Shown: one piece after another, positions 12,091 through 29,464 of the stretch
How the letters are laid out: each line of letters begins with the position of its first letter
Position numbering within the stretch: the stretch's first letter is position 1
NCBI GenBank assembly: GCA_965153355.1
Contig: OZ231126.1
Location: 97,960,001-98,024,000 of the forward strand
Source of the DNA: Flaccisagitta enflata
Taxonomy: Eukaryota; Chaetognatha; Sagittoidea; Aphragmophora
Length of the DNA: 64,000 nt
Direction: 5' to 3'
Made by a program: the position numbers and the translations under genes
Notes under the pieces: model-generated
Seen by the model: only the letters and a program-made list of their open reading frames with translations
Database searches by the model: none
Told to the model about the DNA's origin: nothing

Positions 12091-15000
12091 ATGGAGCTCT
12101 TTTGTTTGGGTATCGTGTTCTTGGTAATCACGACTTTCCGATATTTGAGACGATTATTCGGCGTTCGAGATGTGGCGGGTGGAATTCATCCCGAAATCAC
12201 ATTGCCGCATCGAAAAAGTGTTGAACTCTTTCACAACGCAACGTCAAGTTGCAGTCAAAAAGTGCGGACTTGCCTTTACGAGGCAGGCGTAGATTTCGAG
12301 GTGGGGTATCCTTCTTGTAGGAGAGAGTTATGCATCCCTTTTACAAAGACCTCAGATATACTGGATAAAAGCATGATCAGTGATCATGATATTTTACAAT
12401 AGCTTTATTTCTTTGATATACTTTCATAGATTGGGTTTGCTACTCTCCGATTTCTGTTAATCAAGAATTCTTGACGCTTTCTTGGACATATAATTAATCT
12501 TAGAATTAAATTAAATCTAATGAATTCAAATTTAGAATCTAGGGGAGGGTGTGGCAAATCGGGTCACGGGCAAATCGGGCCACTTGTGCATATTAATGTC
12601 ACTTTTGAAATGAATATTAGGATAAAAGTAGTGATGATCCCGCTATGAGTTGCACCAGTCAATGGGGTTGTTGGGGTGATGTTTCTTCAGAACTGCTGCA
12701 ACAACAGTAGCATCAGCACAACTTCATTCCAACCCTATACTGATACGATAACTGATAGGTTGTGATAAACTTTATCACAACTTCAACAATTGCCATTTTG
12801 GGTGACTTTTTGGTATTGGGTGTGGCGATTAGGTCCAATGCCTTACAAATTACATGAATCTTTGATACCAATATGCTAGTCTTGCTGTATGAGAAGATGA
12901 TCAAAACGTGGGGTAAATCGGGCCACCAGAAAATTCCTTCTTTTTCTTTTTTAGCGGATTTTCGGATTTTTCATGGCTGTAATTTTCTGACATTTTCTGG
13001 CCCATGAATAATTCTCTTTTTCAAGTTTGTAAAATCGAACGAATTTGGCAATTATGTTATCATATCAAACTCCTAATATGCATATTTGGCAATTATGTTA
13101 TCAAATCAAACTCCTAATATGCAAATGAAGCTAAAAGTGGTCCGATTTGCCCCGCCTGGGGTAAATCGGGCCACATCAGGTTATCTTAAAAATATGGGCC
13201 CACTATGGGGCCCACTCTGGAAATCACTATATCAGCCCTAAACCTATGGGTAAATGCTACCTTAACATTGAAATCAATTGCTTCGGAGGATTCATTTAAA
13301 AAATTCCCCCCCCCCAAAAAAAAAAAAACAGTAAAATTGGCCCGAGTTGCCCCACCTCCCCTTTTCCACAGAGCCACTTGGTGTCGCTGCCTTCTTCGAG
13401 CTCATACGAGACAAAAATGCCTTGGTTTTTGCGTATCAATCCAGCTGGGACAGTTCCGGTGTTAATTCACGATGGTCATCCAGTCTACGAGTCCCACGAG
13501 CAGATCGTCTACATCGACGAAATCCTACGCAAAGACGGCGTCCCCAGTTTGCGGTAGATGGGTACTTCTAAATCTTGAGTGATTTTGTGGGACATATTTC
13601 AGTCAGGCTTGAGCACGTTTCATCACAGTTCACATCTTGTTTCAGGCCAACAGACCTGGAAAACCTTGAAATCATGAACAAATGGGTGGATTGTTGCTCC
13701 GTTATTCGCTCTGAAATATTTGGTGATGACGAGAAAGCCTTTAAAAAGAGAATAGGCAATGTTCTGCCTGCCATGACGATACCTGTGTTTGCAGGTATTT
13801 ATCTACATATTTTTGATAAATAGATTGACAAATTGAGCCGTGGATTTGATTGTTGATTTGCACGACTAACCATTCATCGTTATCGTTTACAAATGTGTTT
13901 GACATTTTTCCTCCCGAAAAAGCGAATTTGATCCATTTTGCCACCGCTCGCCAAGTTTTCACTTCCTTACTGATGTTGCCATTTGTCCAAGAAAGAAGCT
14001 TTCCCCTGTTGGCCGTCGCGTTTAAGGTTGTGCTTGTGTTTGCTGGTTGTGGCCAATCTTGTAATGAAAACTGAACGCCAATGAAAGAGATAAGTCGTTA
14101 TTTCTGAGATCTTGTCCCGCTGTTCAGATATTCGGCCTAAATTTGTTGAAATTTCCGGCTGTTGGGAGAAAAGCCGATCTTGCATTGCCCAGTATCATCT
14201 ATCATTTGTGTCAACTGGAAGCCGATTTGGTCCAAGGTATGACGATTGGACAAGTACAAGTATGCTTGACAAGTGGGCATGTACAAGTATGCTTGACAAC
14301 TGGGCATGTACAAGTATGCTTGACAAGTGGGCATGTACAAGTACCGTATTTCCTGCATTTATCGCCCCCCCCTCTAATTAGCGCCCCCCCCCTTTTGAAG
14401 AAAGAGAGAGCTCATGACTGACTTTTATTTTTGGGAAAAATTCTTTCAAATTTATTGTAAATCATGTTGTTTAATGAAATAAAAAATATAAGAATGGTAT
14501 GCAATATGAAAATATTCTTTGTTTTAGTGCTTTATTGCATTGAAATATGAAATTTTTGTCCAAAACATTACATTTCATTTAAAATCATCTATACATGAGT
14601 GTACAAGGGGGCGCTAATTGCAGGTTGAAAATGACAATGTTTCATTTCAATTTCAAAAGCGCCCGGGGCGCTAATTACAGGAAATACGGTATGCTTGACA
14701 ACTTTGAGTGCGTTATTGATGAAGCTTGATATGTGCCTAAAGTTGTGCCGAGTAGAATGCTGGCGTTCCCACAATACAAGCAAAACTCTGAGCAAGCAAA
14801 CGCTCTCTTTTCTGAAATTGTTCAACATGGTCTAAAAAGGAGGTGGCCCTTGGATTTGCGGCGAGACGTTTTCACTTGCCGATATCAGTTGGATACCAAT
14901 ATTGGAAAGAATGGAAGTCGCCAGATTTTGGTCGTGTTTTCACGATGACGACTATGGAAGCTTCGAGGTAACATTTACCGTCAGGTCATGTTTCTAAGTT

Positions 15001-15271
15001 ACTTAGTTCAAGTTAGTTATTTTTTTTCCCTGCAAATGTTTGCGGCCATGTTAGCTGGTTAATTAGCCAAGCTAAGAATTTTCTGTCCGTGCCCTTTTAT
15101 TTGTAGAAAGTCCGCGACTACTGGAAGATGATTCAAGAACGTCCGTCGTACAAGAAAGGGCGCGCAGCAAATATCGATGATAAAATCGCCAAAATCACAA
15201 GCATCATCGACGGGTGGAAAAAGCAACACCCTTGGTTCTCTAAAAGGATTTACAACGAGGATGTCGTTTGA
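12091..15271 (+). CDS. GDAP1-like GST-fold protein, N-terminal membrane anchor (7 exons)
   Basis: Exons at 12091-12300, 13372-13553, 13646-13794, 13923-14026, 14128-14236, 14843-14967 and 15107-15271 join in phase to give 347 residues, close to GDAP1 (about 358). Residues 1-24 form a hydrophobic segment followed by Arg residues, predicting an N-terminal anchor; I see no C-terminal membrane segment, unlike GDAP1. The thioredoxin-fold half has LFHNATSSCSQKVRTCLYEAG, HLVSLP, WFLRINPAGTVPVLIHDG and the ESHEQIVYIDE segment. The helical half has GGPWICGETFSLADIS, the usual GST N-capping region. Exon 4 (acceptor after GAAAAAG) and exon 6 (after AAAAAGGAG) use weak acceptors. A mitochondrial or ER-surface role would be by analogy only; the true subfamily is unsure. 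Confidence 0.8.
12541..13361. mobile_element. GGGGCAAATCGGGCC terminal-inverted-repeat element, copy 1
   Basis: About 820 bp beginning GGGGAGGGTGTGGCAAATC and ending GAGTTGCCCCACCTCCCC, with further internal copies of the GGGCCACTTG motif. A second copy with the same interior is at 49168-49971. It has no coding capacity and is probably a non-autonomous DNA transposon. Its right end supplies the pyrimidine tract just before exon 2 of the GDAP1-like gene. Confidence 0.75.
14250..14720. repeat. 27-bp tandem repeat interrupted by a MITE
   Basis: About four units of TGCTTGACAAGTGGGCAT followed by GTACAAGTA. The last unit is split by the 14344-14689 insertion, which gives an exact empty-site reference. 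Confidence 0.9.
14344..14689. mobile_element. MITE with CCGTATTTCCTG inverted ends and TA duplication
   Basis: A 346-bp element whose ends are CCGTATTTCCTGCATTTATC and ATTACAGGAAATACGG, both next to CGCCCC-rich stretches. It is flanked by TA at 14342-14343 and 14690-14691. It sits inside a tandem repeat whose intact units read ACAAGTATGCTTGAC, so the boundaries are certain. TA targeting fits Tc1/mariner-like transposases. Confidence 0.88.
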
Positions 15272-15592
15272 TGCAGTATAATTTTGCAAAACTATACAGT
15301 TTTCTCAATGTTTTATGGCCGTTGTTGTCATAAATCGATCACACAGTGTATATTCTCCGATGCGGAATTGATTCCTCGTTAGAAAGGAAAATGCATTTGA
15401 TGAATGGGCAATCAATATTGAATTCTTGTTTTCTTTTTGATTCGACTTTGATTGACCAGTGGAATCGTACATTTCCTGCCTGACTAAATTACTAAATGCG
15501 AATCTTCATGATCAACGTTACCTGTAGATGTTAAGTTTTCGTTTCTTTTTAAAAAGATCTTTGTTCAACCGTGACTTATAAAAAAGAAAATC
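15272..15592. other. GDAP1-like to PRPF38A spacer
   Basis: A 320-bp spacer on the same strand. AT-rich; nothing further recognised. Confidence 0.5.
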
Positions 15593-18583
15593 ATGGCAAA
15601 TCGAACTGTCAAGGACGCGCACACAATTCACGGCACAAACCCTCAGTATTTGATCGAAAAGATCATCCGATCGCGCATTTACGAATGCAAATACTGGAAG
15701 GAAGAATGCTTCGCCTTGACATCCGAGTTGCTCGTCGACAAGGCCATGGAGCTTAAATACGTCGGTGGCGTTGTCGGGGGAAACATCAGGTGCGTCTGAT
15801 TTATGGAAAAATGGCTGGTTTTGGTCAAAAATTCCAGATGAACTGTCTTATTTCTGTTTTATTTGATCCTTCTAACAGCGACAAGACGTGTTCGAATGTG
15901 GCATACACTTTTTGTCCCCGACGAAAAGTTTTCGTCGGTGACTATGAGGTGGCCCTGATCGTGTAGTCTGTTGTTCGTCTGGCGTTTAAAACCTTCTTAT
16001 ATTTTTTGAACCAAACTTCAGAATTATATGAAACTTTGCTGGTGTTTTTTTGAAAGTTTTTTTTGAAAAGTTGATTGAAAAAATTTTTTGAAAAATTGTT
16101 TTGAAAAATTGTTTTGAAAAATTGTTTTGAAAAGTTTTTAGAAAAAATTTTATTATTATCATTATCAGGTTTTGTCATCACTAAGACAATATTGAATTTT
16201 TCTTTGGAAATTGTCTTGTCTATTTTCTTGAGTTGCATTTACGCAACAAGAAAGCTTCAAAAGTTACAGTTCCCCGTCAGGGACTGTAATTTTGATACTT
16301 TTAAATTTTAAGTCTGTACTTTAATTTTTTAAGGAAATAAAGCCTTCCAATGTTTTTAGCATGTTCTTAGATTTTTGAAGATTTAAAGCCTGACGTTCTT
16401 ATAAACTTGGTTCTTATTTAAAAAAAAAGTGTAATCTGTCTCAGCTGTCTTAAGCAAATTGAATTGATTTTGCATTATCGTCCCATCATGAGCACATTCT
16501 ACTGGCACTTGTTCCAATAGGCCTACTCCATTCATCTGTCTCATCTTGAAAATGCTGCAAATTCAGCCTGAGAAGGACATCGTGGTGGAATTCATCAAAA
16601 ACGAGGACTTCAAATACGTGCGCGCTTTGGGCGCTTATTACATGAGACTGACCGGAAGTGCTCTCGATTGCTACAAATACTTGGAACCACTCTACAACGA
16701 TTTCCGCAAAATCCGGCGTGTCAACCGGGATGGTGGGTTTTCGATTGGGAAAGGCTAAAATTGACGTGACCGATTGGTGAAATGACTAACTAATGATATG
16801 AATGACTAATTGTCCGATAAAACGCTTGAATGATCAATGATTTTATTGATACCCAATTAACATCTTTGGTAATCAGAAGCATCATCGCTCCTCGGAATTT
16901 CTTTCCCGTCATTCTTGTTGCTCGAGGACTAGACTCGATTGGTTGGTTGTTGGATTGGTTTTGCTTGATGACTGCTGATTGGGTTGGTTGAATAAACTGA
17001 TGAGCACTGAACGATCATTTGGTCGATCCTTAAGTTTTGCCGGTCAGGGAATGCACTCTCACTTAGATTCAGCCTGTCCCTCTCTCTTATCCTAATGATT
17101 AGGAACGTTTATCTTGACTCACGTGGACGAGTTCGTGGAAGAGTTGTTGTCGGAAGATCGTTCGTGCGACGTCATCCTCCCGCGCATTCAAAAGCGGAGC
17201 GTGTTGGAGGAGAACAACCAGTTGGAGACTCGAGTGTCCGCCTTGGAGGAAGATCTCGACGCCATCGTCGAGTCGGGATCTGAGGAAGAGGAATACTACA
17301 TGGAAGGCAGCAAAAACGTCGATGACGGAGGCGGCGGAGGGGCGTCCTACGACGCCGATAAGAAAAGAGACCGAGACAAAGACCGCGGCAGGAGCAGAAG
17401 TAGGAGTCGTAGCAGGAGCCGCAGTCCCGGCGGCGGTCATCATCGGCGAGAGAAGAAGCGGAGAAGCAGCCGAGAACGGGAACGAGGCGACAGAGGCGAT
17501 CGCGATCGGCCTCGACACAGGTTAGTGTTAGTGTATTGTGCGATATTGTCGGCGGAATGGTTGTTAACTACCAAGTGTTGCAGTGGTACCGATTCTTTGT
17601 AGCATGGTAGCGATCTTACCAGGTAGGCGAGCGCCTAAGAAGCGGATGCCCTGGGTAGGTATATTAGCAAACGAGGCCGGATACCCAAGTCGCGTGCGGG
17701 TGGGCAGGGGCAGTGAAAAAAAGGCTAACCAAGCTTTTTGACAGGAGCAGTAATGTCAGCAGTAAAGCCTTCCACCAATGTAAAAAAATAAAAAAATCTT
17801 CTGCGATGGTGATTTTCCTTCTCGGTTTCTGATGTCACCCTCATTTGCATATTGCTGATAAATGTTTCATGCTAGCCAACAAACATTTTCTTGTCAAAAA
17901 AAGAATGTTTCTCAGCTATAAATACACGATTGCGTTTCCTTTTTAGGGATGGAAATAAGCAAAAAGTTAATGTTGTACCTTGAATTGTTAGGATTGGTCT
18001 TGTTTTAAACCCTATTCTCTGCGTCGCAGGCGGTGGCTAACAGTCCTGTCTGCCAAATAGACAAGGGGTTATCCCGTGCTTCACACTGGGGTCTCTCTGT
18101 GATCACTGATCAAGCCTCTTTATAGAGTGCGGGAGCCTACGTTGAAACTTTCAAGCTACGTGGCAGCCTAGCAGAATTGGCACCTCTTTGTGTTCTCTTC
18201 CTCTTATCGTCTTTCGCATTCTCAGCAGCCGCTTACCACAATGTACTGTCGTCATTTACAAAACAACATTTTTCTTTAGGAGTCGTAGTCGTGAGCGCGC
18301 TGATCGCGGCGTGGATCGCGGCGATCGTGACAGAGGTGGCGGCGCCCGGCGCAGAGAGGAGGAAAGACGTGCCGGTGGCGGAGGAGGAGGAGGAGGCGGC
18401 AGTGGACGCCGCGGGGAACGTGGAGGCGAACGCGATAGAGACAGAGGAGACAAGGAATCGCGAGGAGGCGAAAAACGCCGAGATAAACGCGGCGGCGGCG
18501 GCGGAGACGAAGACATTGACGAGGAGATCAGAGAAGCCAACGATTTGAGAGCCAAACTCGGACTCGCTCCACTTAGACCATGA
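15593..18583 (+). CDS. PRPF38A: PRPF38A, pre-mRNA splicing factor 38 (4 exons)
   Basis: Prp38 is part of the spliceosomal B complex and is needed for activation of the tri-snRNP. Exons are 15593-15789, 16521-16732, 17103-17520 and 18280-18583; phases agree and the product is 376 residues. The N-terminus MANRTVKDAHTIHGTNPQYL is diagnostic, followed by YWKEECFALTSELLVDKAM, PTPF..., LQIQPEKDIVVEFIKNEDFK and THVDEFVEELL across exon junctions. The tail is an RS/RD-rich region, then a Gly-rich stretch, ending in EANDLRAKLGLAPL. The intron before the last exon carries family A and C repeat fragments. Start codon and reading frame are certain. Confidence 0.97.
15914..16287 (+). repeat. Hairpin element family C, copy C3
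   Basis: Begins with a near-perfect palindrome, CCGACGAAAA-G-TTTTCGTCGG (15918-15938), then GACTATGAGGTGGCCCTGAT and GTGTAGTCTG. An AT-rich tract with TTTTGAAAAATTG repeats follows, then a small hairpin GTTGC...GCAAC near 16234. It ends in CCCCGTCAGGGAC near 16272-16284. It lies in PRPF38A intron 1. Confidence 0.6.
17640..17730 (-). repeat. Family A right-end fragment
   Basis: GAGGCCGGATACCCAAGTCG then CGTGCGGGTGGGCAGGGGC. This matches, in reverse orientation, the right terminus of the copies at 21846-22080 and 61203-61385. Confidence 0.6.
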
Positions 18584-18584
18584 A

Positions 18585-18590
18585 ATAAAA
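18585..18590 (+). terminator. PRPF38A polyadenylation signal AATAAA
   Basis: AATAAA overlaps the end of the PRPF38A coding region (the stop is TGA followed by AATAAA). Confidence 0.55.
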
Positions 18591-18993
18591 ACATTGTTTA
18601 TGAATTCCTTCATTTTTTCGCCTCTGAATCATTTTCCACGTTATATTTGTCACACACCTACAGATGTAGAAAACGAATCCTTACCATTTCATTGTTGTAT
18701 TCTCTGTCCTTCCACAGCGCATGGGCAGTCAGGGAGTGAGATAAAAACATCAAAACTGATTATCACTTTTTGCTATGGATTGGCACTCTATTACTTACGT
18801 GACGAAGCGATTTCATTCGCCAAATGTCGCTCTTACGCGCATCTCTGTCGCCGCGGGCGAGCGTGGAGTACTCATTTGATGACGTTTTTGACGCGGTCAC
18901 GGGCTGAATCGACTTAGAAATCCCAACCGACTCGATCTGAACTGGAATCACCCGCCTTAAACAACAATCACAATTCTTCTTTCTCACTATCTG

Positions 18994-19122
18994 ATGTCTG
19001 TTTGGGAGACGACGTATCGGGACCAATTGTGGCCTTCCGGGGGTGTCGAGGATTGGAATATTGATATCAACGACGACGAAGACTTCGGCTGCCCGTCCTG
19101 CTTTCAGCATCACCCCATTTAA
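18994..19122 (+). CDS. Possible upstream ORF in AMPK leader (42 aa)
   Basis: ATG to TAA encodes a 42-residue peptide rich in Trp and acidic residues with a CPSC motif, ending 57 bases before the AMPK start. No match is recognised. It may be a regulatory upstream ORF, an unrelated exon or chance. Confidence 0.3.
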   Translation: MSVWETTYRDQLWPSGGVEDWNIDINDDEDFGCPSCFQHHPI

Positions 19123-19179
19123 CGACTGAACTCTATATGTAATGGTTGTCATTTCAACATTTCCTCTTAACGTGCGATC

Positions 19180-25977
<6,798 letters not shown>

Positions 25978-25982
25978 AGGGT
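25978..25982. repeat. Target site duplication AGGGT (left)
   Basis: AGGGT directly precedes the left LTR and recurs directly after the right LTR at 46794-46798. A 5-bp duplication is typical of Ty3/gypsy integrases. Confidence 0.93.
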
Positions 25983-27729
25983 TGTAAAATATGTCTGCGT
26001 GGACCTATCAGGGTAGCATAAAATAATTAGCATCAATCACCTAAGTTCTAATATACCCTTTTGAGCGCCCCTGGTTAGCTTTTATGAGAACACGGGTCTT
26101 TTGTAGGTTTTGCTAGGTTTAGTCACCCTGGTCACACACTGACAATCTTACTAGTATTAGTGATTCCGAATTAGTGTGCTAATTAAAGAGCTAAATGAGG
26201 TCTAGCTGAGTTCAATTGATCATTCAGGTCCTAAATTGATGTCCCTTTTGATAAAACCAAGACAAGGTTTTCATATGAAACCAAAGAACAAGTTTATTAG
26301 ATGACAGGAATAATCAATCAATGAGAAAATATATTACAAAGATGGTTAAGAGATCTGATCAAGACCATATAAAAAATCCCCTCCCTCTCAAGTTATGATA
26401 TTGGGTCCTAAGAATTACCCTGGCCTCTACTGAAGCCTACCTCCGCCTCTACTGAGACAGTTACCTTAGCCTTTGTCTCTACAGAGACAAAGACCCTTTT
26501 ACAGTGTCTCTACTGAGACTGACACACTTTTTAAGACACAAAAGTCAAAGTCAAGTCAGTATGTATTAAGTACGTGGACGGATGGACATGAACCTTCTAC
26601 AGACAAAGTCCAAGTCTCGTCAGTAAACTCAACTCCAGTCCAAGTCCGGACAGAGTTAAGCTCAAGTGAATCTTCGTATTTCTGCGGTAATTCAGCCAAA
26701 GAATCGCGATAGTATTGAGGCTCTTTGTTGAGTCACGTTAAGTTTCTGTTAAGTCGTGTTAAGTCACATTGGTTAAAGTCTGTAAGTATCTTCCAAGTCT
26801 AGTAGAAATCAAGCATTACGACGCCCAGGTATTTGTAAAGTTCAGTAGAAGATCGGGCATTACGACGCCCAAGAGAGCCAAAAAATGTAGTGAATTACTG
26901 AAGGAAACCTACTCTTTTTATACCCTTCTGCTGCTGCTGAATTGCCAAGCTCGCATTCATTTGCCAAGCTCGCAACTGAGCCACTTCCGCAAAGCATTAC
27001 TTTCTTTAAGTTCCCCTATGATTGCCATTGCCGCATTTTCAAAGCCGCAGCAGCAGCGGCAGAGCCGCGGCAAAATCTGATCACGTGAGCTGCGGCGATG
27101 GCAATTGCGATCGCCGCAAATGCGAGGTTGGGAATGCCGCGCCCGCAATGCGCCGTTGGCAATCAAATGCAATGGTGGCATTAGTTTTTGGGGCATTTCC
27201 AGCACTATTTATCGATTATTAAGAGTAGAAAAGCCAGAAGCACCCCAAAAAAAGTACCCTGTCCACTATTCACCCTAAAACCCCATGAACTAAGCCTAAA
27301 ATCCCCGTATTTTTGGTCAAGATCAGATCACTTTCACAATTTGAGGGTGTGCCTGTAAAAAATGCACGGCACCATGGAAATAACCTGAAAAAAAAGCATT
27401 AGTTAAACTATCATAGACCTCGTATCCTATTTATACTAGATTGAACTAGATCAACGCCATTGGCCAACTAGATAGGCTAGATTGAGGTCAAATAAGCTAG
27501 ATAGGAAAAGCTCCGAAATTAGATAAGAAGCTAGATAGAAAGCTAGATCAAAACAATAGTCATCAAAATCACAAACTAAATTATAACTAGATCAAAACGA
27601 CTCATAAAACTAGAAAATAACGGAATAGTCACCATCCACAATAACATAAAATCATAAGTAGTTAAGCTACACTATGATTTTATGTTACAATCGACATCAA
27701 AACTACCTGCAACTCACCAATATACAACA
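25983..27729 (-). repeat. 3' LTR (1,747 bp)
   Basis: On the minus strand it runs from TGTTGTATATTGG to CATATTTTACA. Against the other LTR I count 11 substitutions and 2 indels (4 and 2 bp), consistent with the 2-bp length difference. It holds a TATA box, a GCC-rich hairpin-prone stretch (about 27025-27170) and an AATAAA. Confidence 0.95.
27428..27435 (-). promoter_or_regulatory. LTR TATA box (TATAAATA), 3' LTR
   Basis: TATAAATAGG on the minus strand about 295 bp into the LTR; identical in the other LTR. Confidence 0.6.
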
Positions 27730-27741
27730 TCCCTCCCTCTC
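27730..27741 (-). other. Polypurine tract
   Basis: GAGAGGGAGGGA on the minus strand lies directly against the 3' LTR, as required for plus-strand priming. Confidence 0.85.
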
Positions 27742-27984
27742 AAGCATCAACATATCCCCATGTTGGGGTATTAGAAATCAGAAATTCAATGTTAGCATTC
27801 TAATTAAAATGAGCGCACTTTTTGGTGCCCTGTCATTTGGATCTTCTTCAGCTTGTTTTCTTGCTCCACTTGATATCGTCGGTCTTCACATGAAATTGTT
27901 GTCTTTTTACATTGTCCCTTTTTAGATGTGGTGTTTCACTTGAAATTGTCCTGTTGTTATCATGGTTGTTCTAAAAGTCGTTTC

Positions 27985-28160
27985 CCCGATCGTCGTCGTT
28001 TTCCCGGAATCCTCGTTTTCTCGGAATCGCCGTCGTTCTCCCGGAATCGTCGTCGTTATCCCGGAATTGTTGTATTCTCGAATTCGCCGTCGTTTTCTCA
28101 GAATCGCCTCCCTTCCGGAATTGTCCGTCCTCCCAGAATTGTTGTTCTTCTTAAATTATC
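27985..28160. repeat. Degenerate CGGAATCGTCGTCGTT repeat
   Basis: About seven imperfect units containing (C/T)CGGAATCG(C/T)CGTCGTT between the last accessory gene and the PPT. Confidence 0.7.
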
Positions 28161-28309
28161 GTTTATCCCAGGCTCCACTCCTTGACACTTTCACCTTGAC
28201 TCTTCCTATCTCCTCCTATTCCCGCAACATTCATCTCCTCCTACATGCGTCACCCGTCTTTTCTTATTGTCACCCAACTCCTCCCTCTCACGCGCTGCGT
28301 CTATATCCT

Positions 28310-29302
28310 TTATTGTATGGGGCGATGTACCTGGAATTCTTGGCTAAGTTCTCCAATAACTTGCCACAGGTACCTTTCTATCTCTGCTTTAGACCAACGT
28401 TTTAATTCCTCTAATATTTCATCTCCCTTTGACATCAAATACCAAATCAGCATTATTGGTTTCCTAACGTTTAACCTAGCAAAGTGGGGGTTCACTATTA
28501 TTCCCAATTCCCTTTTCTTTGAGGGGGTTGGATTGAGTATAAATAATCTCCAGCGCCATCGGTATTCAACCTGGGTGGCAGATCTGATTCCTAGCATTTT
28601 CATGATTTCGTTGCCACATTGGCACGTGCCCCCTTCAAACTGCAGTGTACGTCGGTCTAAAAATACCCCACAGCATACTTTGCTGCATTCTCCCATCCCA
28701 TGGTTACTGATATTGCAAACTTCCCCCTTTTCAGTCATGTACTTATTTACCGAGCTATGACCGCAAAAGCAACAATTAAACGTCAAAATGTCATGAATAG
28801 TAATCCACCCTGGTCGTTCCCCCATCTTACTCCGTAATTTACAAACTGACTCTACTACATACTGAATGTTATGAAAAAGACGGCAATTTTCATGGTTGTA
28901 CACCTTTAAGACTTGATAAACGTTACTGAACATAGTCCTAATGATGGTACCGACTTCCAACCGCGATTCTTCATAGATGGCATTATGTAATTCCCAGTTA
29001 CGCCATATTTTTCTGTTATTCACCCCTTCTTCCCTTGGTTCATCTGTTTTTACAACAAGGGCGTCATAAATATCTCGAAAAAATTCCCCTTTTATTTTAG
29101 TTGGTCTGGTGATTTGTTTACACCACCCACAATATGCCTTCCTCCCGCTATCTTGATATCATTTGCAACACATTACTTTCATCCCACAACAACTCAGGAT
29201 ATATTTATTCTCAAGTCCCGTGAATCTTTTACACTTTATGCAGAACAGTACCTTTGGTTTATTACATGCTTCCCACGACTTTGCCACACTAACGAGCTCC
29301 AT
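28310..29302 (-). pseudogene. RING-like Cys-rich accessory gene with in-frame TGA
   Basis: The ATG at 29302 follows an acceptor (TTTCTTGATTACCAG) by seven bases. The first 47 codons contain CIKC and two CC pairs; TGA at 29159-29161 then interrupts. The same frame continues with CGWC and 283 more codons to 28310. CIKC, the CC pairs and CGWC resemble a zinc-binding RING-type domain, and the TGA falls where a zinc-ligand Cys would be expected. A second Cys cluster (NCCFCGH, CCGVF, GTCQCG) lies in the middle. If translated, it could be an E3-ligase-like or other zinc protein. The stop could be a nonsense mutation, readthrough or, less likely, recoding. The family is not recognised. Confidence 0.55.
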
Positions 29303-29464
29303 CTTTATCCTGGTAATCAAGAAATAAAGAGAACAGATCAAAAAAAAATTGCAAGTTGATCGTCTAAACATTTTTACACTATTTACAGGCAGTAATGCAT
29401 CCAAAGCAATTAAAAATTTACAGTTGTCACTTCACTCCGTTTCCCCCCCACAACTGCAAATTTT

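Larger units (their letters stand above)
18584..19179. other. PRPF38A-AMPK spacer and AMPK 5' leader
   Basis: Holds the PRPF38A 3' end (AATAAA right after the stop, at about 18585) and the AMPK leader. A 42-codon ORF at 18994-19122 lies upstream of the AMPK ATG and may be an upstream ORF. Confidence 0.5.

Noticed and set aside
14720-14842. Apparent frameshift in the GDAP1-like gene at an A-run
   Set aside because: An acceptor at 14841-14842 joins exon 5 to GGPWICGETF in phase, so no frameshift is needed and the upstream frame is intronic.
17099-17518. Antisense ORF of 139 codons
   Set aside because: Shadow of the RS-rich PRPF38A exon 3.
26473-27222. Small ORFs in the left LTR, duplicated at 45566-46342
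   Set aside because: They lie in LTRs, differ between copies by small indels and have no recognisable domain.
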